From assembly GCA_964597685.1 (NCBI GenBank), contig CAZQZC010000029.1:1-23080 (forward strand): DNA of 23,080 bases. The letters run 5' to 3'. Each line of letters starts with the position of its first letter. Position 1 is the stretch's first letter. The notes under the pieces were generated by a model, which saw only the letters and a list, made by a program, of their open reading frames with translations, was not told the origin of the DNA and searched no databases. A program made the translations under genes and the position numbers. The stretch is from JBCBTJ01 sp964597685. Lineage in GTDB: Bacteria > Pseudomonadota > Alphaproteobacteria > Caulobacterales > Hyphomonadaceae. Positions 7,274-14,588 of the stretch are shown piece by piece.

Positions 7274-8802
7274 CAGGCGAAGGTCTCGACTTTGGGGACC
7301 ACCTTGTCCAGCACGCGCGCCGACGAAAGAACGCCGGGAACGCCCGCGCCTGGATGGGTTCCGGCGCCGACAAAGAACAGATTGTCGATCCCTTCGGCCT
7401 TATTGTGCGGGCGAAACCAGGCGCTTTGGGTCAATATCGGCTCCAGGCTGAAGCCTGCGCCTTGGTAGGCTCTGAGCCGGGTCTGGAAATCGAGCGGCGT
7501 CATCACGCGCGAGGAGACCACTTCGCCCGCGAGGCCGGGCAGAACCGTCTCGGCCAGGCGCGTTTCGATCGCCTTGCGATAGGGCTCGGCCGCGTCCGTC
7601 CAATCAATCCCGCTTTCCTGGTTCGGGACCGGCGAGAGGACGTAGAACGCGTCGCAACCCGGCGGCGCGAGCGATGGATCGCGTTCGGTAGGCCGGTGCA
7701 GATAGAGGCTGAAATCATCGGCCAGCACTTTGCGTGTGAAGATGTCGCGCAATAGCTCCCGGTAGCGCGGTCCCAGCACTTTGGTATGGTGGCTAACGTC
7801 CGGATAGGTCCGCTTCGTGCCAAAATACCAGACGAACAGGCCCATGGAATAACGCGCGCGCTTCACCCGTCGGCGTGTCCAACGGCGATTGACGGACGCG
7901 GGCAGAAGCTCCCCATAAGTCGTCGCCGAATCCGCATTGGAGACGACGATATCAGCGGAGATCGTTTCACCGTTTGTCAGGCGAACGCCCGTCGCGGCCC
8001 CGTCCTCGACGACGATCTCGGCGACGTTTGAATTGTAGTCGATCCGCCCGCCTTGGCTTTGGATAAGATTGACGAGGCCCTTCACCAACGCCCCAGTGCC
8101 GCCCATGGCGAAGTGCACGCCCCAGAGCCGCTCAAGATGCGGGATCATGGCGTAGGCGGAGCTCGCAGTCAGCGGATTGCCGCCGATCAAGAGCGGATGG
8201 AAGCTGAACACGACCCGCAGACGCGGATCCTTGAAGAACCCCGAAACAACGCTGTAAACTGACCTTTGCCCACCAAGCCGTACAAGGTCTGGAACCGCGC
8301 GCGCCATGTCGCTGAGGTGTGTGAAGGGCACATCACCCAATTCCTGGAAGACGATCCGGCACAGCTCCGCGCTGTGGCGCATAAATCTTCGATATCCCCC
8401 GAGATCATCGGGCGAAAAGCGGACGACTTCCGCCTCCATGGCCTCTGCGTCGCCGGAATAGGTGAACACCTCGCCGTCGTCGAAGCGGATCTGATAATAG
8501 GGGTCGATGTGCTGCAGATCGACGTCGTCAGATAGTTTGCGGCCGCAGAGCTCCCACAATTCCTCCAGGAGGTGGGGCACCGTGATGATGGTCGGACCGG
8601 CGTCGAATATGAAGCCGTCCTGTTCGAAGACGTAGGCCCTGCCGCCCGGCTGATCGAGCTTTTCCAGGACTCGGACGGCGTATCCTTTGGCCGCGAGGCG
8701 GACCGCTGCGGCCAATCCGCCAAAGCCTGAACCGATGACGATCGCGGCTGGACGGTCCGGCCCCGAAGATAAGTCGAGAGAGGGATCTGTACGTGTCAGC
8801 AT
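7273..8802 (-). CDS. crtI: Phytoene desaturase CrtI
   Basis: FAD-dependent desaturase converting phytoene to neurosporene (three steps) or lycopene (four steps); the step number cannot be read from sequence. From the ATG at 8800-8802 it has 509 residues. The FAD motif AIVIGSGFGGLAAAVRL is at 20-36, LDQPGGRAYVF follows, and the C-terminal signature is NLFFVGAGTHPGAGVPGVL. The frame is open to a GTG at 8826, but ATG is preferred. Neither start has a Shine-Dalgarno sequence. A TGT-N12-ACA site overlaps the ATG and a -35/-10-like pair lies just upstream, so this gene may have its own repressible promoter and a leaderless mRNA, despite being only 41 bp after bchO. It overlaps crtB by one base. Confidence 0.95.
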   Translation of the reverse strand: MLTRTDPSLDLSSGPDRPAAIVIGSGFGGLAAAVRLAAKGYAVRVLEKLDQPGGRAYVFEQDGFIFDAGPTIITVPHLLEELWELCGRKLSDDVDLQHIDPYYQIRFDDGEVFTYSGDAEAMEAEVVRFSPDDLGGYRRFMRHSAELCRIVFQELGDVPFTHLSDMARAVPDLVRLGGQRSVYSVVSGFFKDPRLRVVFSFHPLLIGGNPLTASSAYAMIPHLERLWGVHFAMGGTGALVKGLVNLIQSQGGRIDYNSNVAEIVVEDGAATGVRLTNGETISADIVVSNADSATTYGELLPASVNRRWTRRRVKRARYSMGLFVWYFGTKRTYPDVSHHTKVLGPRYRELLRDIFTRKVLADDFSLYLHRPTERDPSLAPPGCDAFYVLSPVPNQESGIDWTDAAEPYRKAIETRLAETVLPGLAGEVVSSRVMTPLDFQTRLRAYQGAGFSLEPILTQSAWFRPHNKAEGIDNLFFVGAGTHPGAGVPGVLSSARVLDKVVPKVETFA

Positions 8803-8811
8803 TTGTAGACA
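8794..8811. promoter_or_regulatory. Candidate CrtJ/PpsR operator at the crtI start codon
   Basis: TGTCAGCATTTGTAGACA is an exact TGT-N12-ACA match that overlaps the crtI ATG (8800-8802). It partly overlaps a larger palindrome at 8804-8827. Exact matches to so short a consensus can occur by chance, but the location between bchO and crtI is the expected place for pigment-gene control. Confidence 0.5.
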
Positions 8812-8827
8812 TTCAACAATGTCCACA
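8804..8827. repeat. 24-bp imperfect palindrome upstream of crtI
   Basis: Two 10-bp arms with one mismatch surround a CAAC centre; the inner part is GACATT-CAAC-AATGTC and the outer ends are TGT and ACA (TGT-N18-ACA). It covers a candidate -10 TTGAAT (8811-8816, minus strand) placed 17 bp after a -35-like TTGCGC (8834-8839). There is no T-run, so an operator is likelier than a terminator. Confidence 0.55.
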
Positions 8828-8843
8828 TCGATTGCGCAAGCGC

Positions 8844-9743
8844 TTATTGAGACTTTTCCACGTCGTTGAGCGCTTCGAATGCCTTGATCTCGCTTGCGAC
8901 TGCGTCAGCGTCCTCTTCGTGGGCGAGGTGGCCCAGGTCTGACAACGACATGAAAAGGCCGTTGCGAACCCGTCGCGCTGCAGCCGCGCCGTCAGCGGGG
9001 CGTATGGTTCGGTCACGCTCGCCGGCGAGAAACAGCATTGGAACATCAAGCTGCGGCAAGTCATCGTAAAGCGACTCGAGATCCCAGAACGCCATCATCG
9101 CCATCGTACCGGACAGATGACCGGCGCGGCGGAACACTTTGGCGTAAGCTTCGACCTGCTCGCTTGGAACAAGAGACCCTGTCTGCTCGATCAGGCGTTC
9201 GACGCGGGCGGTGTCGCGCGCGCTTCGCGCCAAGACGGGCGCTGTGAACGGATTGAGGTACATGAGCTTCGCCATGGCCGGAAACAGGATGCTCGCAGCG
9301 CCGACAAAAGGTGTGACGGCGGCGTTGATCCCGATGATCCGCGCAGGCTGCGCCCAACCGTCCAGCGCCATCCGGGCGGCGATGGCGGCGCCGGCGGAAT
9401 GGCCGACGAGCAAGTCAGGCGCAACATCGAGCTTCTTTAGCAAAGCGCCGATCGCCGTCGCCACATTGGGAAGCGAGATCCGGCGCCCGTCCTCGCTCCG
9501 GGTGAAGCCGTGGCCTGGCAGGTCCATGGCGATCACGTCGTGGCCGGCGGCCAACAACGGCGCGAGCGCAGACCAAGAATGGGTCGCCGCGCCCGTGCCG
9601 TGGATCAAGACGGCCGTCGGCCCCTCTCCCATCCGCTGGACATGCCAAGCGTACCCGCCAGCGGACACGAAAGCGCTACGGTCGCGATGCGGCCAATCGG
9701 CGCCGTCGGTCGACCAATCCGGGAAGTCGTCTCGGGCGAACAT
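8844..9743 (-). CDS. bchO: Alpha/beta hydrolase BchO, magnesium-chelatase accessory protein
   Basis: Alpha/beta-hydrolase-fold protein conserved beside bchI and bchD in purple bacteria; its exact biochemical role is not established. The 299-residue protein has RFVTAGG-like text near the start (AFVSAGGYAWHVQRMG), the oxyanion region LIHGTGAATHSW, the nucleophile elbow VGHSAGAA and a C-terminal LGHLAHEEDAD with the expected histidine. The ATG at 9741-9743 is preceded by GAGGA at good spacing; a TTG one codon upstream is less likely. It lies 30 bp after bchD and 41 bp before crtI. Confidence 0.9.
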   Translation of the reverse strand: MFARDDFPDWSTDGADWPHRDRSAFVSAGGYAWHVQRMGEGPTAVLIHGTGAATHSWSALAPLLAAGHDVIAMDLPGHGFTRSEDGRRISLPNVATAIGALLKKLDVAPDLLVGHSAGAAIAARMALDGWAQPARIIGINAAVTPFVGAASILFPAMAKLMYLNPFTAPVLARSARDTARVERLIEQTGSLVPSEQVEAYAKVFRRAGHLSGTMAMMAFWDLESLYDDLPQLDVPMLFLAGERDRTIRPADGAAAARRVRNGLFMSLSDLGHLAHEEDADAVASEIKAFEALNDVEKSQ

Positions 9744-9773
9744 CAAACGGTCCTCATAGCCGACAAAACAGGG

Positions 9774-11573
9774 TCACCTGGTCGAGATGGTTCGTTTCAC
9801 CGTCTCTGACACAATAGACGGGTCGGAAAACGGCAGCGGCCGATACACCGCTCCCAGTTCGCTGCAAAGCGCCTGCGCCTTTGGCGAGGGGCGCGGCGAG
9901 GTGTCGAAAAACAGCGTCGACCGGCCCGCAGCGCGCAGGCGCTTGGCGATGCTATGCGCGTCGTGCTCAGCCGTCTCGCGCCCCGGATCGCCGGCAAGAT
10001 CTATATTGCCGCGGCCGTCGGACAGGACCACGACGTAGGGTGTGCGCCCGCGGGCCTCCTCCTGCTCGGCCAAAGCGTCCGCCGCCGCGAGCCCCGCCGC
10101 CAACGGCGTGCCGCCGCCACCGGGCAATTGCGCCAAGGAGCGGCGAACGCGGACAAGCGATTTAGTCGGTGGAAGCAAGAGGTCGGCGGCCCGATCCCGA
10201 AACGCGATCAGCGCCACCCAGTCGCGCCGCGAATAACAATCGGCCAGCAAAAGCTCGACGGCGCCCTTCGCTTCAGCCATCCGGTGCATCGCGGACGAGC
10301 CCGAGGCGTCGACGACGAAGATCACGACGGATTCTGCACGATGCTTGAAGCGCTTGACCCGGAAATCCTCCGATCTCAGCGCCAGGCGTGCGCCGTGCGT
10401 CTGACCGCGCAAACGCTGCATCGGCGCAGCGCTGCGCAATGTGGCGATCAGATCCAAACGGCCGTCCCGCCGCGGATCGCCGCGGCGCGGCGTCGCCGGC
10501 CGCCCCTTTGAGCGGGACGTCTCCAGCCATCCCGACTTGCCGCCGCCGCCCGAGCGCCGGCGCGCGCCGGACTGAGCGCTCGCCAATTGTAGGATGCCGG
10601 CCTCTAAGGACGCTTTCGCAGCCTCGACAATCCTGTCTTCGATCTGACCCGTTTCGGACTGTGGCGCCTCATCAATGTCCGTATCCGGGTTCGATGAGTC
10701 TTGCGGCGGTTCCGCCGGTTCGGGCGGCGCCTCGCTGGGCGGCAGATATAGCGCGCGCGGGACCAGGACCAAACGGGACGCGGTCTGAACGTCAGCCTCG
10801 CTGACCTTCTGTCGGCCGTCCAGAGCGGCCAAAGCCCGCGCTGCGGCGACGCAGAATCCAAGCGCCCTAAGAGAGCCGACCCCAAGCGCCAGGGCCGCCG
10901 CGTTCATGGCGCCCAGATGCGTATCGTCCACGTCGACGTCTCGTCGCAGCGCTCGAGCCGCTTCGATCGTTTCCGCGTCATACATAAACGGATCCGCCTG
11001 CCGGATGGACACCGGGTCGAGCGCCACACGGAACGCGGTGCGGTCGAGCAGAATGTCCGGAGGCGCTTCGAAGTCGTCAACGCTTTCGTCAAACAGGATC
11101 AGTCCGAATCGGGCCGGATCACAGGCTGATACGCCGCCGCGTTCCAGGCGAACCTCGCCCTGGTCCATGGCGGCGGCGATGAGCCCGGCGCTGGCGGGCG
11201 TCAAGCGCTCAGCCATGGAGACGGACAGGATCCCTCCATCCGCTTCGCTGAGCAGGCCGCGCTGGGCCACAGGCCGACCCGCAGACAGGGTGGCGGCGAT
11301 GTCCAATCCACCTAGAAGCCGTTCTTCACCCACATTGATCGGAACATCTCGAACCGGCGCCCCCGGCGGAAGCAGCGCGCGAAATTCCTGGTCCCAAGCG
11401 TCCCTGACAGGTCCGGGCCCCGCCCGCACGACGCATCCGCCGAACCCCGCGGGGTCGACGGCCAATAACGCTGCCACCAAGCAGGCGTCTTCCCAGTGTC
11501 GCGCACCCAAGTCGACCAGGGCCAAGCCGTCTGCGGCGTTTTCCGGTCCGGATGCGGCCAGGTCTAGGGTCAC
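9774..11573 (-). CDS. bchD: Magnesium chelatase subunit BchD
   Basis: Subunit D of the Mg-protoporphyrin IX chelatase (BchHID), which inserts magnesium into protoporphyrin at the branch point from haem. The 599-residue protein has three parts: an AAA+-like N-terminal module without a clear P-loop (about 1-275), a proline/acidic linker (about 277-315, PPSEAPPEPAEPPQ), and a C-terminal von Willebrand A domain with MIDAS motif DASGSS at 422-427 and VVVLSDGRGN at 514-523. The GTG at 11571-11573 overlaps the bchI stop in GTGA, indicating coupling. The frame extends further upstream only through arginine-rich, non-coding-like sequence inside bchI. The length is slightly above the 561 residues of Rhodobacter capsulatus. 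Confidence 0.95.
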   Translation of the reverse strand: MTLDLAASGPENAADGLALVDLGARHWEDACLVAALLAVDPAGFGGCVVRAGPGPVRDAWDQEFRALLPPGAPVRDVPINVGEERLLGGLDIAATLSAGRPVAQRGLLSEADGGILSVSMAERLTPASAGLIAAAMDQGEVRLERGGVSACDPARFGLILFDESVDDFEAPPDILLDRTAFRVALDPVSIRQADPFMYDAETIEAARALRRDVDVDDTHLGAMNAAALALGVGSLRALGFCVAAARALAALDGRQKVSEADVQTASRLVLVPRALYLPPSEAPPEPAEPPQDSSNPDTDIDEAPQSETGQIEDRIVEAAKASLEAGILQLASAQSGARRRSGGGGKSGWLETSRSKGRPATPRRGDPRRDGRLDLIATLRSAAPMQRLRGQTHGARLALRSEDFRVKRFKHRAESVVIFVVDASGSSAMHRMAEAKGAVELLLADCYSRRDWVALIAFRDRAADLLLPPTKSLVRVRRSLAQLPGGGGTPLAAGLAAADALAEQEEARGRTPYVVVLSDGRGNIDLAGDPGRETAEHDAHSIAKRLRAAGRSTLFFDTSPRPSPKAQALCSELGAVYRPLPFSDPSIVSETVKRTISTR

Positions 11574-12583
11574 GCGGCGAACACGTCGTCGATCGCGCGG
11601 GCGACGCGGCCGCCGGCGTCGGTGTCGTCGAGCGGGTCCTTGCGCAGCCGGTGGCGCAGGGCGGCGGGCGCCACGTCGCGCACATGGCTGGCGGAGACGG
11701 TCTCGGCCCCTTCCAAGGCGGCGAGCGCCCGCGCGGCGCGGATAAGCGTCAGTTCGCCGCGCAAACCGTCTGAGCCGAGTGCGATGCATAACATGGCGGC
11801 TTTCTCCAAAGCCTCGTCTGGGGTGTCGATGCTGTTCAGCTTATCGCGCGCGCCCTCGACTTTTCGACGGATCGCGGCCTCCTTGCGCTTCCACGTTTTC
11901 ATGAAGCCCTCGGGGTCGCGTTCGAACGCTTCGCGCCGGCGGATGACCTCTATCCGCTCCTTCAGATCGGTGGGCGTGCGCACGTCGATGCACAGTCCGA
12001 ACCTATCCAGCAATTGGGGGCGTAGCTCGCCCTCCTCCGGGTTTCCGCTGCCGACGAGGACAAAGCGGGCCGCGTGGCGAACGCTGAGCCCTTCTCGCTC
12101 GACAACGTTCTCGCCCGAGGCGGCGACATCGAGAAGCACATCGACCAGGTGGTCCTCGAGCAGATTGACCTCGTCGATATAGAGGAAGCCGCGGTTTGCG
12201 CGGGCCAAGAGGCCGGGCTCGAACCGTTTCTCGCCGTGCACGAGCGCCTTTTCGAGATCGAGCGCCCCAACAACGCGATCCTCCGTCGCGCCAAGCGGCA
12301 GGTCGACCACGGGCGCAGGCCCTTCGACGGATTTGGGCGACGCCCCGTCGCCGCAGAGCTCGCAGAACCCCGCCGGCGCCGCTGGATCGCAGACATAGGC
12401 GCACCCAGGAACCGTGCGGATCGCAGGCAACAGCGCCGCCAGGGCGCGGATTGCGGTCGATTTACCGGTGCCCCGGTCGCCAAGGGCCAACACCCCGCCG
12501 ACGCTTGGGTCGGTTGCGGCGATCAACAAAGCGGTCTTAAGGTCGTCCTGGCCGACGATTGCGGAAAAAGGGAAAGCGTTCAC
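11570..12583 (-). CDS. bchI: Magnesium chelatase ATPase subunit BchI
   Basis: AAA+ ATPase motor of Mg-chelatase. With the GTG at 12581-12583 the protein has 337 residues. It begins with the typical NAFPFSAIVGQDDLKTALL, then Walker A GDRGTGKS at 35-42 and Walker B GFLYIDEVNLL at 132-142. The FELCGDG-like cysteine segment (GFCELCGDG) and VGSGNPEEGELRPQLLDRFG (sensor 1 and arginine finger region) are also present. A more distal GTG at 12631 would start inside the upstream terminator, so the inner GTG is preferred. No strong RBS is visible. It is the first gene of bchI-bchD-bchO-crtI-crtB. A weak promoter-like TTGAGT lies between terminator and gene. Confidence 0.95.
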   Translation of the reverse strand: MNAFPFSAIVGQDDLKTALLIAATDPSVGGVLALGDRGTGKSTAIRALAALLPAIRTVPGCAYVCDPAAPAGFCELCGDGASPKSVEGPAPVVDLPLGATEDRVVGALDLEKALVHGEKRFEPGLLARANRGFLYIDEVNLLEDHLVDVLLDVAASGENVVEREGLSVRHAARFVLVGSGNPEEGELRPQLLDRFGLCIDVRTPTDLKERIEVIRRREAFERDPEGFMKTWKRKEAAIRRKVEGARDKLNSIDTPDEALEKAAMLCIALGSDGLRGELTLIRAARALAALEGAETVSASHVRDVAPAALRHRLRKDPLDDTDAGGRVARAIDDVFAA

Positions 12584-12630
12584 GGTGGCGGCGCTCGCAG
12601 ATAGAATTGCTGTTACGCGCCACTCAAGCA

Positions 12631-12660
12631 CAAAAAAGCCGCCGAGCCACGCCCGGCGGC
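12631..12660 (-). terminator. Rho-independent terminator after the cytochrome c gene
   Basis: A 7-bp perfect GC stem (GCCGCCG at 12638-12644 with CGGCGGC at 12654-12660) has a 9-base loop. On the minus strand it is followed by TTTTTT (complement of 12632-12637). It ends the cytochrome transcript and isolates it from bchI. On the plus strand it is followed by the T-rich CTTTTATTT, so it might work weakly in both directions. Confidence 0.85.
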
Positions 12661-12688
12661 CTTTTATTTGTCACGCAAGCCTGTCCAC

Positions 12689-13414
12689 TTAGCTGGACGC
12701 GTCTTTAAGATAGGCGATGACGTCGGCCCGGTCCTGCTCCTTGCGCAGGCCAGGAAACGCCATGGTCGTCCCCGGAATATAAGCCCGCGGGTTTTCGAGG
12801 TACTCGAACAGGTTCTGCTCCGTCCAAACGACGCCCGATTCCTTATTCGCATTGGAATAGCGGAAGCCTTCGACCGTGCCCGCCATGCGACCCACGACGC
12901 CATAAAGCGATGGGCCGACAAGGTTCCGGCCTTCCTGAACAGCGTGGCAGGACCGGCACTGGGCGAAGACCCGCTGACCGTTCGCCGCGTCGCCCGCGAG
13001 GGCGAGGGCCGAACCGGCTTCTTCAGCGACCTCGACCACCTCGGCGGCTTGATCCTCGGCGGCCTGGATAACCTGCGCACCTTCATCGGCGGCGTCCGCG
13101 ACGGCGTTTTCCACTGTAGCGCCAGCGTCCGCGACGGCCGTTTCGACGGCAGCCCCCGCGTCAGCGACGGTCTCTTCCACAACGGCGCCGGCCTCGGCGG
13201 CGTCAGCGGCGGCTTCTTCAACGGCGGCGCCAGCGTCGGCCGCTACGTCTTCGACCGCTGCGTCCGCCGCTTCAACGACGTCCGTCGTCGCAGCTTCAGC
13301 TTCGTCGGCCGTTGTCGTTTCACCGCCGCCGCCACAGGCCGCCAAGCCCAGCGCGAAACAGCCCGCCGCAGCGGTCGTTAAGAACTTACGATAGGTCGGA
13401 TTCACCAAGGTCAT
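12689..13414 (-). CDS. Lipoprotein class I cytochrome c with repeat-rich tether
   Basis: Monohaem cytochrome predicted to be attached to the membrane and facing the periplasm. From the ATG at 13412-13414 it has 241 residues. It has a signal sequence with lipobox LAAC (Cys27), an Ala/Glu/Asp/Val-rich region (about 33-138), then a roughly 100-residue cytochrome domain with haem motif CRSCH (153-157), GPSLYGVVGR and the axial Met218 in GTTMAFPGL. The domain resembles cytochrome c2/c552 types. AAGGAG abuts the ATG directly, so a TTG or GTG at codons 3-4 or an ATG at 13432 are possible alternative starts. A strong terminator follows. The 157 bp upstream hold only a weak promoter-like pair (TTGCCA/TACATT). 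A role as electron donor to the reaction centre, as with membrane-anchored cytochrome cy, is inference. Confidence 0.88.
   Translation of the reverse strand: MTLVNPTYRKFLTTAAAGCFALGLAACGGGGETTTADEAEAATTDVVEAADAAVEDVAADAGAAVEEAAADAAEAGAVVEETVADAGAAVETAVADAGATVENAVADAADEGAQVIQAAEDQAAEVVEVAEEAGSALALAGDAANGQRVFAQCRSCHAVQEGRNLVGPSLYGVVGRMAGTVEGFRYSNANKESGVVWTEQNLFEYLENPRAYIPGTTMAFPGLRKEQDRADVIAYLKDASS
13082..13255 (-). repeat. 11-residue repeats in the cytochrome c tether
   Basis: Residues 54-111 of the cytochrome contain five consecutive units of the type VExxVADAGAx. Four are 11 residues long and one is 14. They begin at residues 54, 65, 79, 90 and 101. Such 11-mers are typical of extended amphipathic helices. 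The repetition is also visible in the DNA as recurring GCGTCxGCGACGG-like segments on the plus strand. Confidence 0.7.
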
Positions 13415-13571
13415 CTCCTTCAATCCCCTCATTCGAACGCCGGGCGAGCCACCCGCCCAAACGCTAACGCGGTCGACGAGCCCGATAAGACGCGAATGCG
13501 CCTTGTGCTTCAGACTCGCAATGTAGGTCAATCTCAACACTGGCAAATCAGTCTTGGCGGCCAGAGCGCCG

Positions 13572-14573
13572 TCACTCCTCACCGCCGTCGGCGAGGCGGG
13601 ACTTGACTGCCAAATAGGCCGGCTTCGGTCCCGCCGCCCGCCAAGAGCCGCCATCCTTCTCCAAGCCGACAAGGCCCATATACGCCTCATAATGAGGCGC
13701 CCAATAGGTCTCATCCATCAGCTCGTAGATATGCGCCGCCTCGATGCCATAGAGGGCGGCTTTGGCGTCGTATTCGTCCATCATCGCGACCAGCCCCGCG
13801 GCCTGTTCGGCTTCGCCGTCCTTGCTGCCGTTGGGATGGTTGAATTCGGTGATCCAGATCGGCTTGCCCCAGGCCGCGAGCTTCTCGAACGCCCAATCCT
13901 CGTCGTCGGAATAGATGTGCCAGACAGAGATATCCCACGCGACGCCGTCGGCGGCCATCCGATCGAATGCGCCGGTGTGCCCCCATCCCGCCGTTCCCAT
14001 CGCGCGCAAAGCGTCGGGCGCGGCATCGGCGACGCCGTGAGAGAGCCCCTTCAACACGGCGCTGACTTTGGACCAACGGGGCCCATAATAATCGAGCGGA
14101 GAAACGCCCCCGGCCGGGCCCCATTCACACGGATATTGTTTGCCGTTGTCACGCTGTTCGCAGGGCTGAATGATCGCATAATTCTCAAGCTCGTTGCCGA
14201 GTTCGAACACGTCGATCCGATCGCGAAACCGCTTCGCCGTCGTGTAGCCGAATTTGTAGGCTTGGTCGTAAAGCGCTTTGGCGCTGTCCTCTTTCAAGCT
14301 GACCGGCGGAACCAAAACTGGCAGAATCTCAACCCCGCGCGCCTCCGCCAGCCCGAGCAATCGATCAAGTCCGTCGAGCTTGTCGAGCGAGTTGACGTCC
14401 ACTCGGTAGGATTTGAGCCCCAGATCGACGACGTAATCGAGCTGCTCTTCGAACGTTACGCCGGGATAGGACACCAATGGGTGGCCATTAACGCCCCAAA
14501 CAATCTCGTCCGCCTCCGCCGGAACGCAGGACACGAGCGCCGCGACGCATGCCAAGTTCCTTAACAATCCCAT
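13572..14573 (-). CDS. Secreted clan GH-A-like glycoside hydrolase
   Basis: Probable exported glycosidase with a TIM-barrel fold. Residues 1-22 form a signal peptide (cleavage near PAEA-DE). The mature 311 residues contain DVFELGNELEN with the acid/base pair Asn127-Glu128 after strand 4, WHIYSDD, and WITEFNH with candidate nucleophile Glu243 after strand 7. This spacing is typical of clan GH-A (GH5/GH39-like families). Substrate cannot be deduced. The ATG at 14571-14573 has a good RBS (AAGGAAGG about 8 bp upstream). It follows the oxidoreductase by 15 bp, so both are likely one transcript. A link with photosynthesis is not evident. Confidence 0.8.
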   Translation of the reverse strand: MGLLRNLACVAALVSCVPAEADEIVWGVNGHPLVSYPGVTFEEQLDYVVDLGLKSYRVDVNSLDKLDGLDRLLGLAEARGVEILPVLVPPVSLKEDSAKALYDQAYKFGYTTAKRFRDRIDVFELGNELENYAIIQPCEQRDNGKQYPCEWGPAGGVSPLDYYGPRWSKVSAVLKGLSHGVADAAPDALRAMGTAGWGHTGAFDRMAADGVAWDISVWHIYSDDEDWAFEKLAAWGKPIWITEFNHPNGSKDGEAEQAAGLVAMMDEYDAKAALYGIEAAHIYELMDETYWAPHYEAYMGLVGLEKDGGSWRAAGPKPAYLAVKSRLADGGEE

Positions 14574-14588
14574 GCCGTCCGCCTTCCT

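Noticed and set aside
8804..8827. Terminator after bchO
   Set aside because: The hairpin is AT-rich and lacks a downstream T-run on either strand, and it overlaps the crtI start region.
11574..11789. Upstream extension of the bchD frame
   Set aside because: It is almost all arginine, proline and alanine and overlaps the conserved end of bchI; the GTG at 11573 in the GTGA overlap is the sensible start.
13082..13255. CRISPR or tandem satellite array
   Set aside because: The repetitive DNA is inside a coding frame, with degenerate units in multiples of three bases; it encodes protein repeats.
12668..13381. Glycine/valine-rich plus-strand frame opposite the cytochrome c gene
   Set aside because: Its low-complexity repeats are only the complement of the Ala/Glu tether repeats; the minus strand has the CxxCH motif and lipobox.
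13554..14564. Long plus-strand frame antisense to the glycoside hydrolase
   Set aside because: It mirrors a gene with a signal peptide and catalytic motifs; GC-rich third positions leave the antisense frame open. No RBS or recognisable domain.
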